A DNA stretch of 64,000 nt, taken from positions 186,001 to 250,000 of the forward strand of contig NZ_FOCM01000002.1 in the NCBI RefSeq assembly GCF_900110115.1. Reading direction: 5' to 3'. The stretch comes from Palleronia pelagia (GTDB taxonomy: Bacteria > Pseudomonadota > Alphaproteobacteria > Rhodobacterales > Rhodobacteraceae). A program made the translations under genes and the position numbers. Each line of letters opens with the position of its first letter. Within the stretch, counting starts at the first letter, position 1. Under the pieces are notes generated by a model. That model was not told the DNA's origin. It saw only the letters and a program-made list of their open reading frames with translations, and made no database searches. Below are positions 9,476-18,491 of this stretch, in pieces.

Positions 9476-10096
9476 TCAGAGGAAGAAGTTCTCGGGCGGC
9501 TGGAAGTCGGGGTCGAAGGTCACGCCGTGGCTCGTGTCCACGTTGCTCTGGTCCGACCGGAACGAGGTCACGCCCGGAAGCGCGCCGAAATCGTCCCGCA
9601 GCGCGTTGGGGAACCAGGTCGAGCCTACGTCGAAACCAACCTCGCGCAGCATCCCGCTGGTCGAGCGGGCGCAGGTGGCCCGGTTGGCCGAACCGTGGGC
9701 GGCGGCCAGCGCGATCAGGCGGTCGGCTTGGGCCAGAGACACCGACTTGGTCTGCGCAATGACGTGGTGCGTGTCACGCACGTGATAGTCGACATAGACC
9801 TTCCGGATCCGCTCGGTGATCCCGTAATGCAGGTCGCCCCGCTCGGGCACGTGCGGATGTCGGAATGACCCGGCCGGATCCCACAGAACCCGCTGCGAGC
9901 CGTTGATCAGCAGCGCGGTGTGCTGGCCTTCGCCGGACTCGGTCTTGATCACGGTATAAAGCGTGATCTCGGCCGGGCCGTCGTGGACGTAGGCACGCCG
10001 CTGGACCTCGACCATGGGAGCGGGCGCGAAGGTGTCGGCCCCGCCACAGGCGGTCAGAAGCGCGAGGGCGCACAGCGCCACGAACTGTCGGATCAT
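9476..10096 (-). CDS. Lipoprotein of unknown function, possibly a permuted papain/NlpC-like fold
   Basis: A 206-residue lipoprotein: signal sequence with lipobox LLTAC (Cys 17). I do not recognise a named family. The order of a conserved-looking histidine in HTALLINGSQRVLWDPAGS followed much later by a cysteine in NRATCARSTSGMLREVGF is the order found in circularly permuted NlpC/P60-like enzymes, and the strand patterns fit, so a peptidase or acyltransferase fold is possible but unproven. It lies 5 bp downstream of the aa3 subunit IV gene in the same direction. Confidence 0.7.
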   Translation of the reverse strand: MIRQFVALCALALLTACGGADTFAPAPMVEVQRRAYVHDGPAEITLYTVIKTESGEGQHTALLINGSQRVLWDPAGSFRHPHVPERGDLHYGITERIRKVYVDYHVRDTHHVIAQTKSVSLAQADRLIALAAAHGSANRATCARSTSGMLREVGFDVGSTWFPNALRDDFGALPGVTSFRSDQSNVDTSHGVTFDPDFQPPENFFL

Positions 10097-10101
10097 CGAG
10101 A

Positions 10102-10236
10102 TCAGCCGTTGATCAGGGCCAGGAGGATCAGCGCGACGATGATCACCACCACCGTGCGGACGGTCCAGCGGACGAACCCGTTGAAGGTCTTCTCCTGCTC
10201 GGAAATATCCATCGAACCGTGGGAATGTTTGGCCAT
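10102..10236 (-). CDS. aa3-type cytochrome c oxidase subunit IV
   Basis: A 44-residue single-span membrane protein of the small bacterial subunit IV family (CoxIV) of aa3 cytochrome c oxidase. The sequence has the typical layout: short charged N-terminus with HSHGSMDISEQEKTFNGF, then one transmembrane helix (RTVVVIIVALILLALI) and a two-residue tail. ATG 10236 is preferred over a longer frame because GGAGCG lies 7 bases upstream and the family starts here. The main oxidase subunits are not in this window, which is usual for this gene. Confidence 0.88.
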   Translation of the reverse strand: MAKHSHGSMDISEQEKTFNGFVRWTVRTVVVIIVALILLALING

Positions 10237-10332
10237 GTCTGCGCTCCGTCTCTTGGCTACCGGCAGGATGATAGACGATTCACGACGGGCTGTCATGGTG
10301 CGAAATCGTCCCGGCGGACCGATCCCGCCGAC

Positions 10333-10812
10333 CTAGCCCTCGGCCGGCGCGGCGGCCCCGAGATCGGCGGCCAGTTGGAAGCCGATGCGCCGGGGCGCCG
10401 CGTCCGCACGCGCCTTGGGCAACGCGCGCAGCATGACCGACAGCTGGGTGACATGCTGCACCAGCTGCGTGCGCGCCCCGGTCGGGTCGGTGCCGTAGAA
10501 CGTCACCATGTCCGGGTCGAAATAGCCCATCCCCTCGATCCGCATGACACCCGCCGCGTCGCCGGCGAAGGCCATGGCGACCTCGTGGGTTTCGTCCAGC
10601 TGCTCCTCGAACTTCTGGATGTAGAGGATCATCCGCTGGTAGGCCCATTCCGCCGGGCTTTTCGCCTTGCGCGGCCCTTCGGTGACCGCCGCGGGCAGCG
10701 GGGCGTCCTCGATGCCCTCGGCCTCGGGGTCGCTGTGGACGGCATGCGCGCGGGGCAGCATGGCGTCCTCCATTGCCTCGGCGGCGGTGCGCACGTCGCT
10801 TTCACCGGTCAT
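10333..10812 (-). CDS. DUF6173-like protein
   Basis: A 159-residue soluble protein without signal peptide. The C-terminal two-thirds (WAYQRMILYIQKFEEQLDE, IEGMGYFDPDMVTFYG, TQLVQHVTQLSVMLRALPK) resembles a small conserved alphaproteobacterial family that I recall as DUF6173; the name is from memory. Function unknown. It overlaps the stop of the caspase-fold gene by ATGA (10809-10812), so the two proteins are probably made together. Confidence 0.75.
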   Translation of the reverse strand: MTGESDVRTAAEAMEDAMLPRAHAVHSDPEAEGIEDAPLPAAVTEGPRKAKSPAEWAYQRMILYIQKFEEQLDETHEVAMAFAGDAAGVMRIEGMGYFDPDMVTFYGTDPTGARTQLVQHVTQLSVMLRALPKARADAAPRRIGFQLAADLGAAAPAEG

Positions 10813-12464
10813 TGCAGCACCCGGCGCACGGAGTCGGCGAGCAGGCGGACGACCGTGATCTGGTTGAGGTATCCCGTCTGCGGCAGGCTCACCTGCGCCT
10901 GGTAGCGGCGGATCGCGCGGCGCGTGTTTTCGTCGAACTGCCCGTCGACCCTGCCGGGATCGAGCCCCTCGGCCGCCAGGCGCTGTTCGATGGCCTGCCG
11001 GGTGATCGACGTCAGCCCCAGCTGCGCCTCGGCCGCTTCCGCCTCGGAATTCGCCTGCGCCCCCTGCCCGCGCAGCTGGTCCAGGCGGTTGCGGGCCGTC
11101 TCGGCGAACCGGCCCTGCGGGAAACGGTCGAGGAAATCGGCGTAGCCCGCCGCGCTGTCACGCGCGCGCGCGGTCTCCCAGGCCTGCCGCTCGGCCCGGT
11201 CGGCCTCGGCCCCGCGCATGTCGTCCAGCCGCCGGCGCGCCTCGTCCGCGAAATTGCCGTCGGGATAGCGCGACAGGAACGCCTCCAACCCGTCGATGCT
11301 GCGGCCCTGCCCGGTTTCGGCCCAATACGACTCCTCGGCGGCAGCGCGCAGTTCGGCGCGGCGGCGCGACTCTTCCTCCAGTTCGGCGGCGCGGGTGGCG
11401 GCCTGCGCGTCCAGCGCGGCGATCTGGTCGCGGTCGAGATAGCCTGTCACCGTCCGCCCGTCGCGGCCCTGCCAGCTGCGGATGGCGCCGCGCGTGCCGG
11501 GACCGAACACGCCGTCGATGCCCCGTGTATCATAGCCCAGCAGGACAAGGTCCCGCTGGATCGCCTGCCGCTCGGACGCGCTCAGGCCCAGCGCGTCCTC
11601 GGCCCTGCGGGCCAAGCGGTCGGGGTCGTTGCGGATGTCGTCCAGCCGGTCCTCGGCGCGGTCGACGAAGGCGCCATCGGGATAGGCCATCAGGTACTCG
11701 ATGAATCCTGCCTCGCTGTCGGCGCGCTGGGCCTGCTCCCACAGGTCGCGCTCGGCCCCGCTGGGGCCCTGCTGCGCCGGCAGGATCGAGATGGTGCGGC
11801 TTGTTCGCTCGGGCAGGAAGGACAGTCCACCGGGCGCGAAGCCCTGCACCGTGCCGCCCGCATCCTCCACGCCTGCCGAGATGCCGGCGCCCGGCCGGGC
11901 CAGCGTGTCGCGCAGGATGTCCCGCGCGGCCGTGGGCGTGGCGCGGATGACGGTGACGCCCTGCGGGATGTCCAGCCGCCCGATACCCGGCGACAGGCCC
12001 AGCCCGCTGGACGTGCCGCGATCATCCGTCGCCAGCACCAGCACGGCGCGACCCGGCGCGTTCGACAAGAGCCCCATGACAGCCGACAGCGGCACTGCCG
12101 ACAGGGCCGTGTCGATCAGCGATGCGCCCTCGGCCTCGATGGGCAGGTAATAGCTCTCGTCGCGGCTGCTGACGAAGCGGCCCGACAGCGCGACCAGCAC
12201 ACCGTCGGCGCGGCGGCCCTGCTGTTCCAGCTGGCGCAGCGCTGTGGACAGGCTGTCCCGGTCGGCATCTTCCAGCACCTGCAGATCCAGCCCCGCGCCC
12301 CGCAGCGCGTCGCGCGCGTCTAGAATGGCGTCCCCCCGGCGCAGCGGTTCGGCCAGGTCGTAGCGGGCATTGCCCACCAGCAACCCGGCCTCCTGCGCGC
12401 GCAGGGCGGCAGGCAACATCAGGGCAAGGGTCAGAAGCAGCGGCAGCAGGCGCCAGGGGGCCAT
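10809..12464 (-). CDS. Exported pseudocaspase with peptidoglycan-binding domains
   Basis: A 551-residue exported protein (signal peptide to about residue 23). Residues 25-195 follow the caspase/metacaspase p20 layout (AGLLVGNARYDL, DARDALRGAGLDL, LEDADRDSL), but the catalytic histidine site reads VALSGRFV (about 91-98) and the cysteine site reads LVLATDDRG (142-150), so the His-Cys dyad is missing. Next come three similar helical repeats with a YPDG(A/N)F-type core (about 251-278, 390-417, 438-465) and two PG_binding_1 domains (about 298-350 and 488-540) separated by a charged helix. It probably binds the cell wall as a scaffold. It starts 3 bp after the ligase-like gene and overlaps the DUF6173-like gene. 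Confidence 0.82.
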   Translation of the reverse strand: MAPWRLLPLLLTLALMLPAALRAQEAGLLVGNARYDLAEPLRRGDAILDARDALRGAGLDLQVLEDADRDSLSTALRQLEQQGRRADGVLVALSGRFVSSRDESYYLPIEAEGASLIDTALSAVPLSAVMGLLSNAPGRAVLVLATDDRGTSSGLGLSPGIGRLDIPQGVTVIRATPTAARDILRDTLARPGAGISAGVEDAGGTVQGFAPGGLSFLPERTSRTISILPAQQGPSGAERDLWEQAQRADSEAGFIEYLMAYPDGAFVDRAEDRLDDIRNDPDRLARRAEDALGLSASERQAIQRDLVLLGYDTRGIDGVFGPGTRGAIRSWQGRDGRTVTGYLDRDQIAALDAQAATRAAELEEESRRRAELRAAAEESYWAETGQGRSIDGLEAFLSRYPDGNFADEARRRLDDMRGAEADRAERQAWETARARDSAAGYADFLDRFPQGRFAETARNRLDQLRGQGAQANSEAEAAEAQLGLTSITRQAIEQRLAAEGLDPGRVDGQFDENTRRAIRRYQAQVSLPQTGYLNQITVVRLLADSVRRVLQ

Positions 12465-12467
12465 GGT

Positions 12468-13679
12468 CTATCCTTCGTAGTCGCGTTGGTCGTCGATGAC
12501 CTTGCCGTCGCGCGGCAGGTCGCCCGGGGCGGCAATGCGCACCGTCCCGCGGAGTTTCAGGATGTCGCGCAGCGCCGCCTCGTAGGTGGCGGTCTCGCGC
12601 GGCTCGGCGGTCTCGAGCGCGACTTCCATCGCGTCGGCGTCGCCCATCCGGGTGACCGTGACGCGCGCCCGGTCGACCTCGGGCAGGCTGGCGACCAGCT
12701 GGGCCACCTGCTCGGGGCGGACGAACATGCCCTTGATCTTGGCGGTCTGGTCCGCGCGGCCCATCCAGCCCTTGATGCGCATGTTGGTGCGGCCGCAGGG
12801 GCTTTGCCCGGGCAACACCGCCGACAGGTCGCCGGTCGCGAACCGGATCAGCGGGTAATCGGGGTTCAGCGTGGTCACCACGACCTCACCCACCTCGCCT
12901 TCGGGCACCGGGTCGCCGGTGCCGGGGGTGACGATCTCGACGATTACGCCCTCGTCCACGATCATGCCCTCCATCGCCGGGCTCTCGTAGGCGATGTTGC
13001 CCAGGTCCGCCGTGGCATAGCACTGCAGGCAGGCGATCCCCCGCTCTGCATAGGCCTCGCGCAGGGACGGGAACAGCGCACCGCCCGACACGGCGGCCTT
13101 GTCGATCCCGAGATGCAGGCCCAGCTCGTCAGCCTTGTCGAGAAGCACTTTCAGGTAATCCGGCGTGCCGGCATAGGTCGTCACGCCCATCTGCGCGGCG
13201 GCGCGGACTTGCAGCTCGGTCTGGCCGGTCCCCGCCGGCAGGACGATGGCGCCCACCGCCCGCGCGCCGGATTCGAACATCATGCCCGCGGGCGTCAGGT
13301 GGTAGCCGAAACAGTTCTGCACCACGTCGCCCGCGCCCACGCCGCAAGCGCGCAGGAACCGGCCAAGGCGGAACCAGTCGCCGTCTATGCGCCCGGGCTC
13401 GTAGATCGGACCCGGCGACTGGAACACATGGGTGAAGCGGTCGAGCGGCGCCGCATATCCCCCCAGCGGTGGCGCGGCCTGCTGGGCGGCCACAAGATCG
13501 GCCTTGCGCAGGACGGGTAGCGCGGCCAGCGCCGCCGCATCGGTCACTCCCGCTACGGCCACATCGGCCAACGCGCCGTTGCCTGGCAACGCCTGCGCCC
13601 GCGCGATTTGCGCCGGCAGCGCCTCGGCCAGGTCGGCGGCGCGCGCCTCGACGCTCCTGAATTCCAGATCGGTCATCAT
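12468..13679 (-). CDS. Phenylacetate-CoA ligase family (PaaK-like) protein
   Basis: A 403-residue adenylate-forming-enzyme homologue. Family features are GYHLTPAGMMFESGARAVGA, the AMP-site strand CLQCYATADLGNIAYE, RFATGDLSAVL and the hinge GRADQTAKIKGMFVRPEQV. The usual ATP-binding P-loop SSGTTG is replaced by SPGPIYEPG, so activity is uncertain. It lies downstream of livF and probably acts on the substrate imported by that system. ATG 13679 is chosen because GGAGGAG lies just upstream; 13676 is equally possible, and an upstream ATG at 13700 would leave the Shine-Dalgarno inside the gene. Confidence 0.85.
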   Translation of the reverse strand: MMTDLEFRSVEARAADLAEALPAQIARAQALPGNGALADVAVAGVTDAAALAALPVLRKADLVAAQQAAPPLGGYAAPLDRFTHVFQSPGPIYEPGRIDGDWFRLGRFLRACGVGAGDVVQNCFGYHLTPAGMMFESGARAVGAIVLPAGTGQTELQVRAAAQMGVTTYAGTPDYLKVLLDKADELGLHLGIDKAAVSGGALFPSLREAYAERGIACLQCYATADLGNIAYESPAMEGMIVDEGVIVEIVTPGTGDPVPEGEVGEVVVTTLNPDYPLIRFATGDLSAVLPGQSPCGRTNMRIKGWMGRADQTAKIKGMFVRPEQVAQLVASLPEVDRARVTVTRMGDADAMEVALETAEPRETATYEAALRDILKLRGTVRIAAPGDLPRDGKVIDDQRDYEG

Positions 13680-13756
13680 CGTCTCCTCCACATGGGCCAT
13701 GGGCGCCCGAAAGCCAAAGACGCGCCACCGTTATCCGATAACGCGCCTGCCCGTCC

Positions 13757-13803
13757 CTTCATCTTTCCGAAAATACCTCTTGGAGATCGGGGGGCGCGCC
13801 CCC
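13757..13803. repeat. Intergenic repeat element, copy 1
   Basis: CTTCATCTTTCC, two variable bases, then AAATACCT (13757-13778), followed by the palindromic hairpin GGGGGCGCGCCCCC. It lies between livF and the PaaK-like gene. The same 22-bp core occurs at 18492 and 29312. Read on the gene strand, the hairpin follows livF and precedes the core. Confidence 0.6.
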
Positions 13804-13808
13804 GCCCC

Positions 13809-14660
13809 TCACGACAGCCAGCGCTTGCGGCGGCGATAGGACCGCGTGTCGCGGAACGACTTGCGGCCCTCGTCGGACATGCCGAGGTAGAACTCCTTCA
13901 CATCCGGGTTCTCGCGCAGGTCCGACGCCTTGCCGTCCATCACCACGCGTCCCGACTCCAGGATGTAACCCTGGTGGGCGAAGCGCAGCGCGACGTTGGT
14001 GTTCTGCTCGGCCAGAAGGAAGCTCACGCTCTCGCGCTCGTTCAGATCCTTGACGATGCCGAAGATCTCCTCGACCAGCTGGGGCGCAAGACCCATGGAC
14101 GGCTCGTCCAGCAGGATCGTCTCGGGGCGCGACATCAGCGCCCTGCCGATGGCGCACATCTGCTGCTCGCCGCCCGAGGTGTAGCCGGCCTGGCTCTTCC
14201 GCCGTTCCTTCAGCCGCGGGAAATAGGTATAGACCAGCTCCAGGTCCTCCTCGACTTTCGTGCGCCCGTCGCCACGGGTGTAGGCACCCGTCAAAAGGTT
14301 TTCCTCGATGGTCAGGTGCTCGAAGCAGTGGCGGCCTTCCATCACCTGGATGACGCCGCGCTTCACCAGGTCCGAGGGCAGCATGTCCTGCACCCGCTCG
14401 CCGCGATACAGGATCTGGCCCTTCGTGACCTCGCCCCGCTCGGATTTCAGCAGGTTCGAGATCGCCTTCAGCGTGGTGGTCTTGCCCGCGCCGTTGCCGC
14501 CCAGAAGCGCGGTGATCCCGCCCTTCGGCACCTTCAGGCTCACGCCTTTCAGCACCAGGATGACCGAGTTGTAGATCACCTCGATATTGCGCACCTCGAG
14601 CAGGGCGTCGTCGCCGTCCTCCCCGGCCGCCTCGCGGCTTAAGGTCTGGGTATGTGACAT
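13809..14660 (-). CDS. livF: Branched-chain-type ABC transporter ATP-binding protein LivF
   Basis: One of the two ATPases of the Liv-type importer encoded here. The 283-residue protein has Walker A LLGGNGAGKTTTLKA, signature TSGGEQQMCAIGRAL, Walker B TILLDEPSMGL and the LivF hallmark VEEIFGIVKDLNERESVSFLLAEQNTNVALRFA. ATG 14660 follows AGGAGAGGAG. Compared with standard LivF (about 235 residues) it carries a 20-residue N-terminal extension and a basic tail (SFRDTRSYRRRKRWLS). It is cotranscribed with the patatin and solute-binding genes. Confidence 0.9.
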   Translation of the reverse strand: MSHTQTLSREAAGEDGDDALLEVRNIEVIYNSVILVLKGVSLKVPKGGITALLGGNGAGKTTTLKAISNLLKSERGEVTKGQILYRGERVQDMLPSDLVKRGVIQVMEGRHCFEHLTIEENLLTGAYTRGDGRTKVEEDLELVYTYFPRLKERRKSQAGYTSGGEQQMCAIGRALMSRPETILLDEPSMGLAPQLVEEIFGIVKDLNERESVSFLLAEQNTNVALRFAHQGYILESGRVVMDGKASDLRENPDVKEFYLGMSDEGRKSFRDTRSYRRRKRWLS

Positions 14661-14686
14661 TGGCGTAGCTCTCCTCTCCTGACTAC

Positions 14687-15979
14687 TTACTCTGTCCCGG
14701 CGCCGGGGCTGAGCGCAAGCGCCCCGAGCTCCGCGGGCCCGAGCCAGTCGATGGGCACCGCCCGGCCATCCGCCAGGCCCTGGCGAAACAACGCGCCCGT
14801 GACGCAAGCGTCGAAGGCCAGGGCGCTGTCGCCGCAGGCGGCAAGGTCGACCTGACCGACCACGCCGCTCAGCCGCCAGTGGGGACGCTTGGCGGCGAAG
14901 TCGATCACGCGCGACACCGAATTGCGCAGCACCTCGTCCCCGAGGATCCGGAAGGCGCGCAGGAAATAATCGGGAAGCGTATCTCGCACCGGGCCGTCAG
15001 GCAGGTCCAGCGCGCCGTTCAGCACCACGCGCGCCTCGACCGTGACTTGACGCCCGGTTTCGCGCGCGACCTCGTCCCGGGCCGCGTCGACCGACGCAAG
15101 GAACAGCTGGTCGCGAAGGCCGCCGTCGTAATACAGTCGCCCGTCGATATTGCGCGGCGGGAACAGGCCCGGAACGGCGGCCGAGGCCAGAAGAGTCTCA
15201 GTCAGGCAATCGCGTTTGCGATCGATCGGCAGGTTCGATCCGGCCAGCGCGCCAAGATCGAAGACCTGCGCGCGTGTACTTTCCAGATCGACGGCCGAGA
15301 TCAGGGTGCGTGCGCCATCGGTATCGCGCGCACCCAGCGCCGCGATAAGATCATCGCTCAGCTGCGTGCGGATCAGCCGTTCCAGCGGCGCGGGGTCCGA
15401 CAATGCGGGCGCGCGCAACAGGCCCGGGCCGCGAATGCGGCGCAGGACCGATGGCTCGTCAAGCCCGTTCCAAGGGGACAGCAGCGGATCGAATCGAGGA
15501 CCGGCCTGCGCGACCACCGACAGGATCGCACCTGCGCTCACCCCCGTGACAAGATCAAAGGCGGGCCGCGGCGTCCGCGCGTTCTGAGACCAACCCGTCA
15601 GGAACCCGGCGCCGTAGGCGCCGTACTGCCCGCCTGCCGACAGGACCAGCACGCGCAGAGTCAGCGGCGTCCGATCGCCTGTGGTCGCAGCCCGGTCGCG
15701 GATCGTGTCGGCCACGCGCGCGCGGGCTTCGCCCATCGTGATCAACATTCCCCCCGCACCGTCCGGCGGCGGGGCGATCAGCGCGGGATCGGTTGTCGAT
15801 TGCGATACCGGCGCGACGGCCCGATCGACGGCCGTCGGGCCGCACATCCGGGGCGGCGCCCGTTCGAAGCTGCACCCGCCGAGGGCAAGGCCCAGCAGAA
15901 GCGCTCCGACCGACGGACGAAAAAGGCCGGGGCAGCGTGCGCCGCTCCGGCCGTGATCGCATGTTTCAGCGACGCGCAT
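14687..15979 (-). CDS. Patatin-like phospholipase lipoprotein
   Basis: A 430-residue predicted lipid acyl hydrolase. An N-terminal hydrophobic segment ends in lipobox LALGGC (Cys 36), so it is probably membrane-anchored in the periplasm. Patatin motifs are the oxyanion loop GGQYGAYG (116-123), nucleophile GVSAG (S148) and the catalytic DGG (D285). All are intact, predicting a Ser-Asp dyad lipase. Its start lies 7 bp after the solute-binding protein stop and its end 26 bp before livF, so it belongs to the transport operon. The exact start is uncertain because there is no strong Shine-Dalgarno. Confidence 0.85.
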   Translation of the reverse strand: MRVAETCDHGRSGARCPGLFRPSVGALLLGLALGGCSFERAPPRMCGPTAVDRAVAPVSQSTTDPALIAPPPDGAGGMLITMGEARARVADTIRDRAATTGDRTPLTLRVLVLSAGGQYGAYGAGFLTGWSQNARTPRPAFDLVTGVSAGAILSVVAQAGPRFDPLLSPWNGLDEPSVLRRIRGPGLLRAPALSDPAPLERLIRTQLSDDLIAALGARDTDGARTLISAVDLESTRAQVFDLGALAGSNLPIDRKRDCLTETLLASAAVPGLFPPRNIDGRLYYDGGLRDQLFLASVDAARDEVARETGRQVTVEARVVLNGALDLPDGPVRDTLPDYFLRAFRILGDEVLRNSVSRVIDFAAKRPHWRLSGVVGQVDLAACGDSALAFDACVTGALFRQGLADGRAVPIDWLGPAELGALALSPGAGTE

Positions 15980-15986
15980 ACGCCGA

Positions 15987-17270
15987 TTACTGGCAGGCCA
16001 GTTCGATGTTGTTCTCTTCGGCGTAGGCCATCGAGTCTTCCTGGACGAGCCGCGCGATCAGCTCCTGGTCCGACTGGATGTAGTCGGTCAGGACCTCCCA
16101 CTTGCCCTCGCTCGCGTTCCACTGGTTGATCGCGGCGCGGCCGGACCCGCCGTGGTTCTCGCACGAGGCGCTGAAGGTGGGGCCGAAGCCGGCAAGGCCC
16201 AGCTCGGCCATGCTTTCCTCGGTCATCTCCAGCTGCTCCAGCCCGTCTCGCATCATCGCGGGGGTGATGGCGCTGGTGCCATGGATCTCCTGCGCCTTGC
16301 GCGCGCCCTCGGCGGCGATCATCGCGGCATAAAGGCCACGGTTATACAGCACGGTGCCGTGCTGATCGCCCGCGCCGGCCGCGTTGCCCTTGGACCAGAC
16401 GTATTCCTCGAGGTCGTCGTAAAGCTCGAAATCCGATCCGACGGCGTGGAAGTTCAGCGCCTTGTAGCCATCGGCGCCCTCGCCCGCCGGGCGCACGTCG
16501 TTCTCGGACCCGGACCACCAGATGCCGATGAACTGGTCCATGGGATAGCGGATGTTCACGGCCTCCTGGATGGCGACCTGGTTCATCACGCCCCAGCCCC
16601 ACATGATCACGTTGTCGGGGCGCTCACGGCGGATCTGCAGCCACTGCGACTTTTGCTCCTGGCCGGGGTGGTCGACCGGCAGCTCCAGCAGCTCGAAGCC
16701 ATGCTCTTCCGACAGCTCGGTCAGGGTGCGGATCGGCTCCTTGCCGTAGGCCGAGTTGTGGTAGACCAGCGCGATCTTCTTGCCGCTCAGGTCACCACCG
16801 TTCTCGTCCAGCAGGTACTTGATGGCGACCGACGCGCCGTCCCAGTAGGTGGCGGGATAGTTGAAGACCCACGGAAAGACCTCGCCGTTCGACGCGCTCG
16901 TCCGGCCATAGCCCAGCGTGTGCATGGGGATGCCGTCGGCGCTGACTCGCGGGATCAGCTGGTAGGTAATCCCGGTGGACAGGGGCTGGTAGACGAGCGC
17001 GCCCTCGCCCTTGGTGGCCTCGTAGCACTCGACGCCCTTCTCGGTGTTGTAGCCGGTCTCGCACTCGATCATGTTGATGCGCTCGCCGCCGATGCCGCCG
17101 TCGCGCTCGTTGAGCATGGCGAAATAGTCTGCGTAGCCGTCGGCGAAGGGAATGCCGTTCGCCGCGTAGGGCCCGGTGCGATAGCTGAGCGACGGGAAGG
17201 TCAGCTCGGCCAGCGCGGGTCCCGCGGCCAGTGTGGCGCCCAGCGCCAGGGTTGTCAGGGTCTTCTTCAT
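15987..17270 (-). CDS. livK: Liv-type ABC transporter substrate-binding protein
   Basis: Periplasmic receptor of the importer. The 427-residue protein has a signal peptide cut near ALA-E (residue 22) and the type I periplasmic binding protein layout (GIPFADGYADYFAMLNERDGGIGGERI, then VYHNSAYGKEP, LELPVDHPGQEQKSQW and FIGIWWSGSENDV). It is longer than E. coli LivK (about 345 mature residues) and belongs to the branch usually found beside CoA ligases, so the ligand may be a carboxylic or aromatic acid instead of leucine. The gene follows livM after a 97-bp gap. Confidence 0.87.
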   Translation of the reverse strand: MKKTLTTLALGATLAAGPALAELTFPSLSYRTGPYAANGIPFADGYADYFAMLNERDGGIGGERINMIECETGYNTEKGVECYEATKGEGALVYQPLSTGITYQLIPRVSADGIPMHTLGYGRTSASNGEVFPWVFNYPATYWDGASVAIKYLLDENGGDLSGKKIALVYHNSAYGKEPIRTLTELSEEHGFELLELPVDHPGQEQKSQWLQIRRERPDNVIMWGWGVMNQVAIQEAVNIRYPMDQFIGIWWSGSENDVRPAGEGADGYKALNFHAVGSDFELYDDLEEYVWSKGNAAGAGDQHGTVLYNRGLYAAMIAAEGARKAQEIHGTSAITPAMMRDGLEQLEMTEESMAELGLAGFGPTFSASCENHGGSGRAAINQWNASEGKWEVLTDYIQSDQELIARLVQEDSMAYAEENNIELACQ

Positions 17271-17367
17271 TTGGTCTTCCTCCCAAGTCCCGTTGCGCGG
17301 GACCGTCAGTGTTGCGCCCGGAGTTCGGACGTCTCTTTTGGCCCGGGTTCCCGGGCGGTGACCGAGC

Positions 17368-18444
17368 CTAGTGCGGGAACGGCCACAATCTCAACTTCTC
17401 CTTCGTGATGCGCCACAGCTGCGCCAGCCCGTGCGGCTCGACGATCAGGAAGAAGATGATCAGCCCGCCGACGATCATGTATTCCAGGTGCGCCGCCAGG
17501 TCCGTCGGCCAGCCCAGCCCGCCCACCAGCACGTTCTTCAGCAGCACCGGCAGCAGCACCATGAAGGCTGCGCCGAGGAAACTTCCCAGGATCGATCCCA
17601 ATCCGCCGATGATGACCATGAACAGCACCAGGAACGACTTGTTGATGCCGAAGGCCTCGCCCACCTCGACCGCGCCCAGGTAGACGCTGAAGAACAGCGC
17701 GCCCGAGATACCGACGAAGAAGGATGACACCCCGAAGGCGCTCAGCTTCGCGCGCAGGGGGTTCACGCCGATGATCTCGGCCGCGATGTCCATGTCGCGG
17801 ATCGCCATCCACTTGCGCCCCATGGCCCCGCGGGTGAGGTTGCGGCAGATCCAGGCAGACGCCACCACGAAGACCAGGCAGAAAAGGTAGACGGCCCAGG
17901 CCTGCGTCTCGGGCCCGGTGATGCGGAAGCCCGCCAGCGTGCGCTCGGGGGCGTTGATCTGCCCAGAGGCCGAGTAGTTGTAGAACCACGGCACCCGGTT
18001 GAAGAGCCAGACCAGGAAGAACTGCGCCGCCAGCGTGGCCACGGCCAGGTAGAACCCCTTGATCCGGAGCGACGGCAGCCCGAACAGCATGCCCACCCCG
18101 GCGGTGATGAAACCCGACAGGACGATGTGGATCGCGATGTTGATGTCGGGAAACGCCGTCATCAGCTTGTAACAGGCATAGGCCCCAACCGCCATGAAGG
18201 CGCCGGTGCCCAGGCTCACCTGCCCGCAATATCCCGTCAGGATGTTCAGCCCCATGGCCGCGATGGCGTATATCAGGAACGGCAGAAGCACCGCGTTCAG
18301 CCAGTAGTCGTTGATGACGAAAGGCACGAACAGCGCAGCCACCGCCAGGATCGCGAAATAGGCCGTGCGGTCCAGCCGGATCGGGAAGGTCTGCCCGTCC
18401 TCGCGGTAGGTCGTCTTGAAGTCGCCCGCCTCACGATAGAGCAT
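17368..18444 (-). CDS. livM: Branched-chain-type ABC transporter permease LivM
   Basis: One of the two inner-membrane permeases. The 358-residue protein is very hydrophobic with 8-10 spans and LivM hallmarks: YAIAAMGLNILTGYCGQVSLG, MAVGAYACY, the cytoplasmic coupling segment GRKWMAIRDMDIAAEIIGVN, and GGLGSILGSFLGAAF. ATG 18444 follows GGGAGGG at 6 bp; a GTG directly upstream (18447) is less likely. It precedes livK and follows livH, with repeat copy 2 in the gap. Confidence 0.9.
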   Translation of the reverse strand: MLYREAGDFKTTYREDGQTFPIRLDRTAYFAILAVAALFVPFVINDYWLNAVLLPFLIYAIAAMGLNILTGYCGQVSLGTGAFMAVGAYACYKLMTAFPDINIAIHIVLSGFITAGVGMLFGLPSLRIKGFYLAVATLAAQFFLVWLFNRVPWFYNYSASGQINAPERTLAGFRITGPETQAWAVYLFCLVFVVASAWICRNLTRGAMGRKWMAIRDMDIAAEIIGVNPLRAKLSAFGVSSFFVGISGALFFSVYLGAVEVGEAFGINKSFLVLFMVIIGGLGSILGSFLGAAFMVLLPVLLKNVLVGGLGWPTDLAAHLEYMIVGGLIIFFLIVEPHGLAQLWRITKEKLRLWPFPH

Positions 18445-18491
18445 CACGCACCCTCCCTTCCCATGTCGCGGGCCACGCGGCGTCCGCCGAT

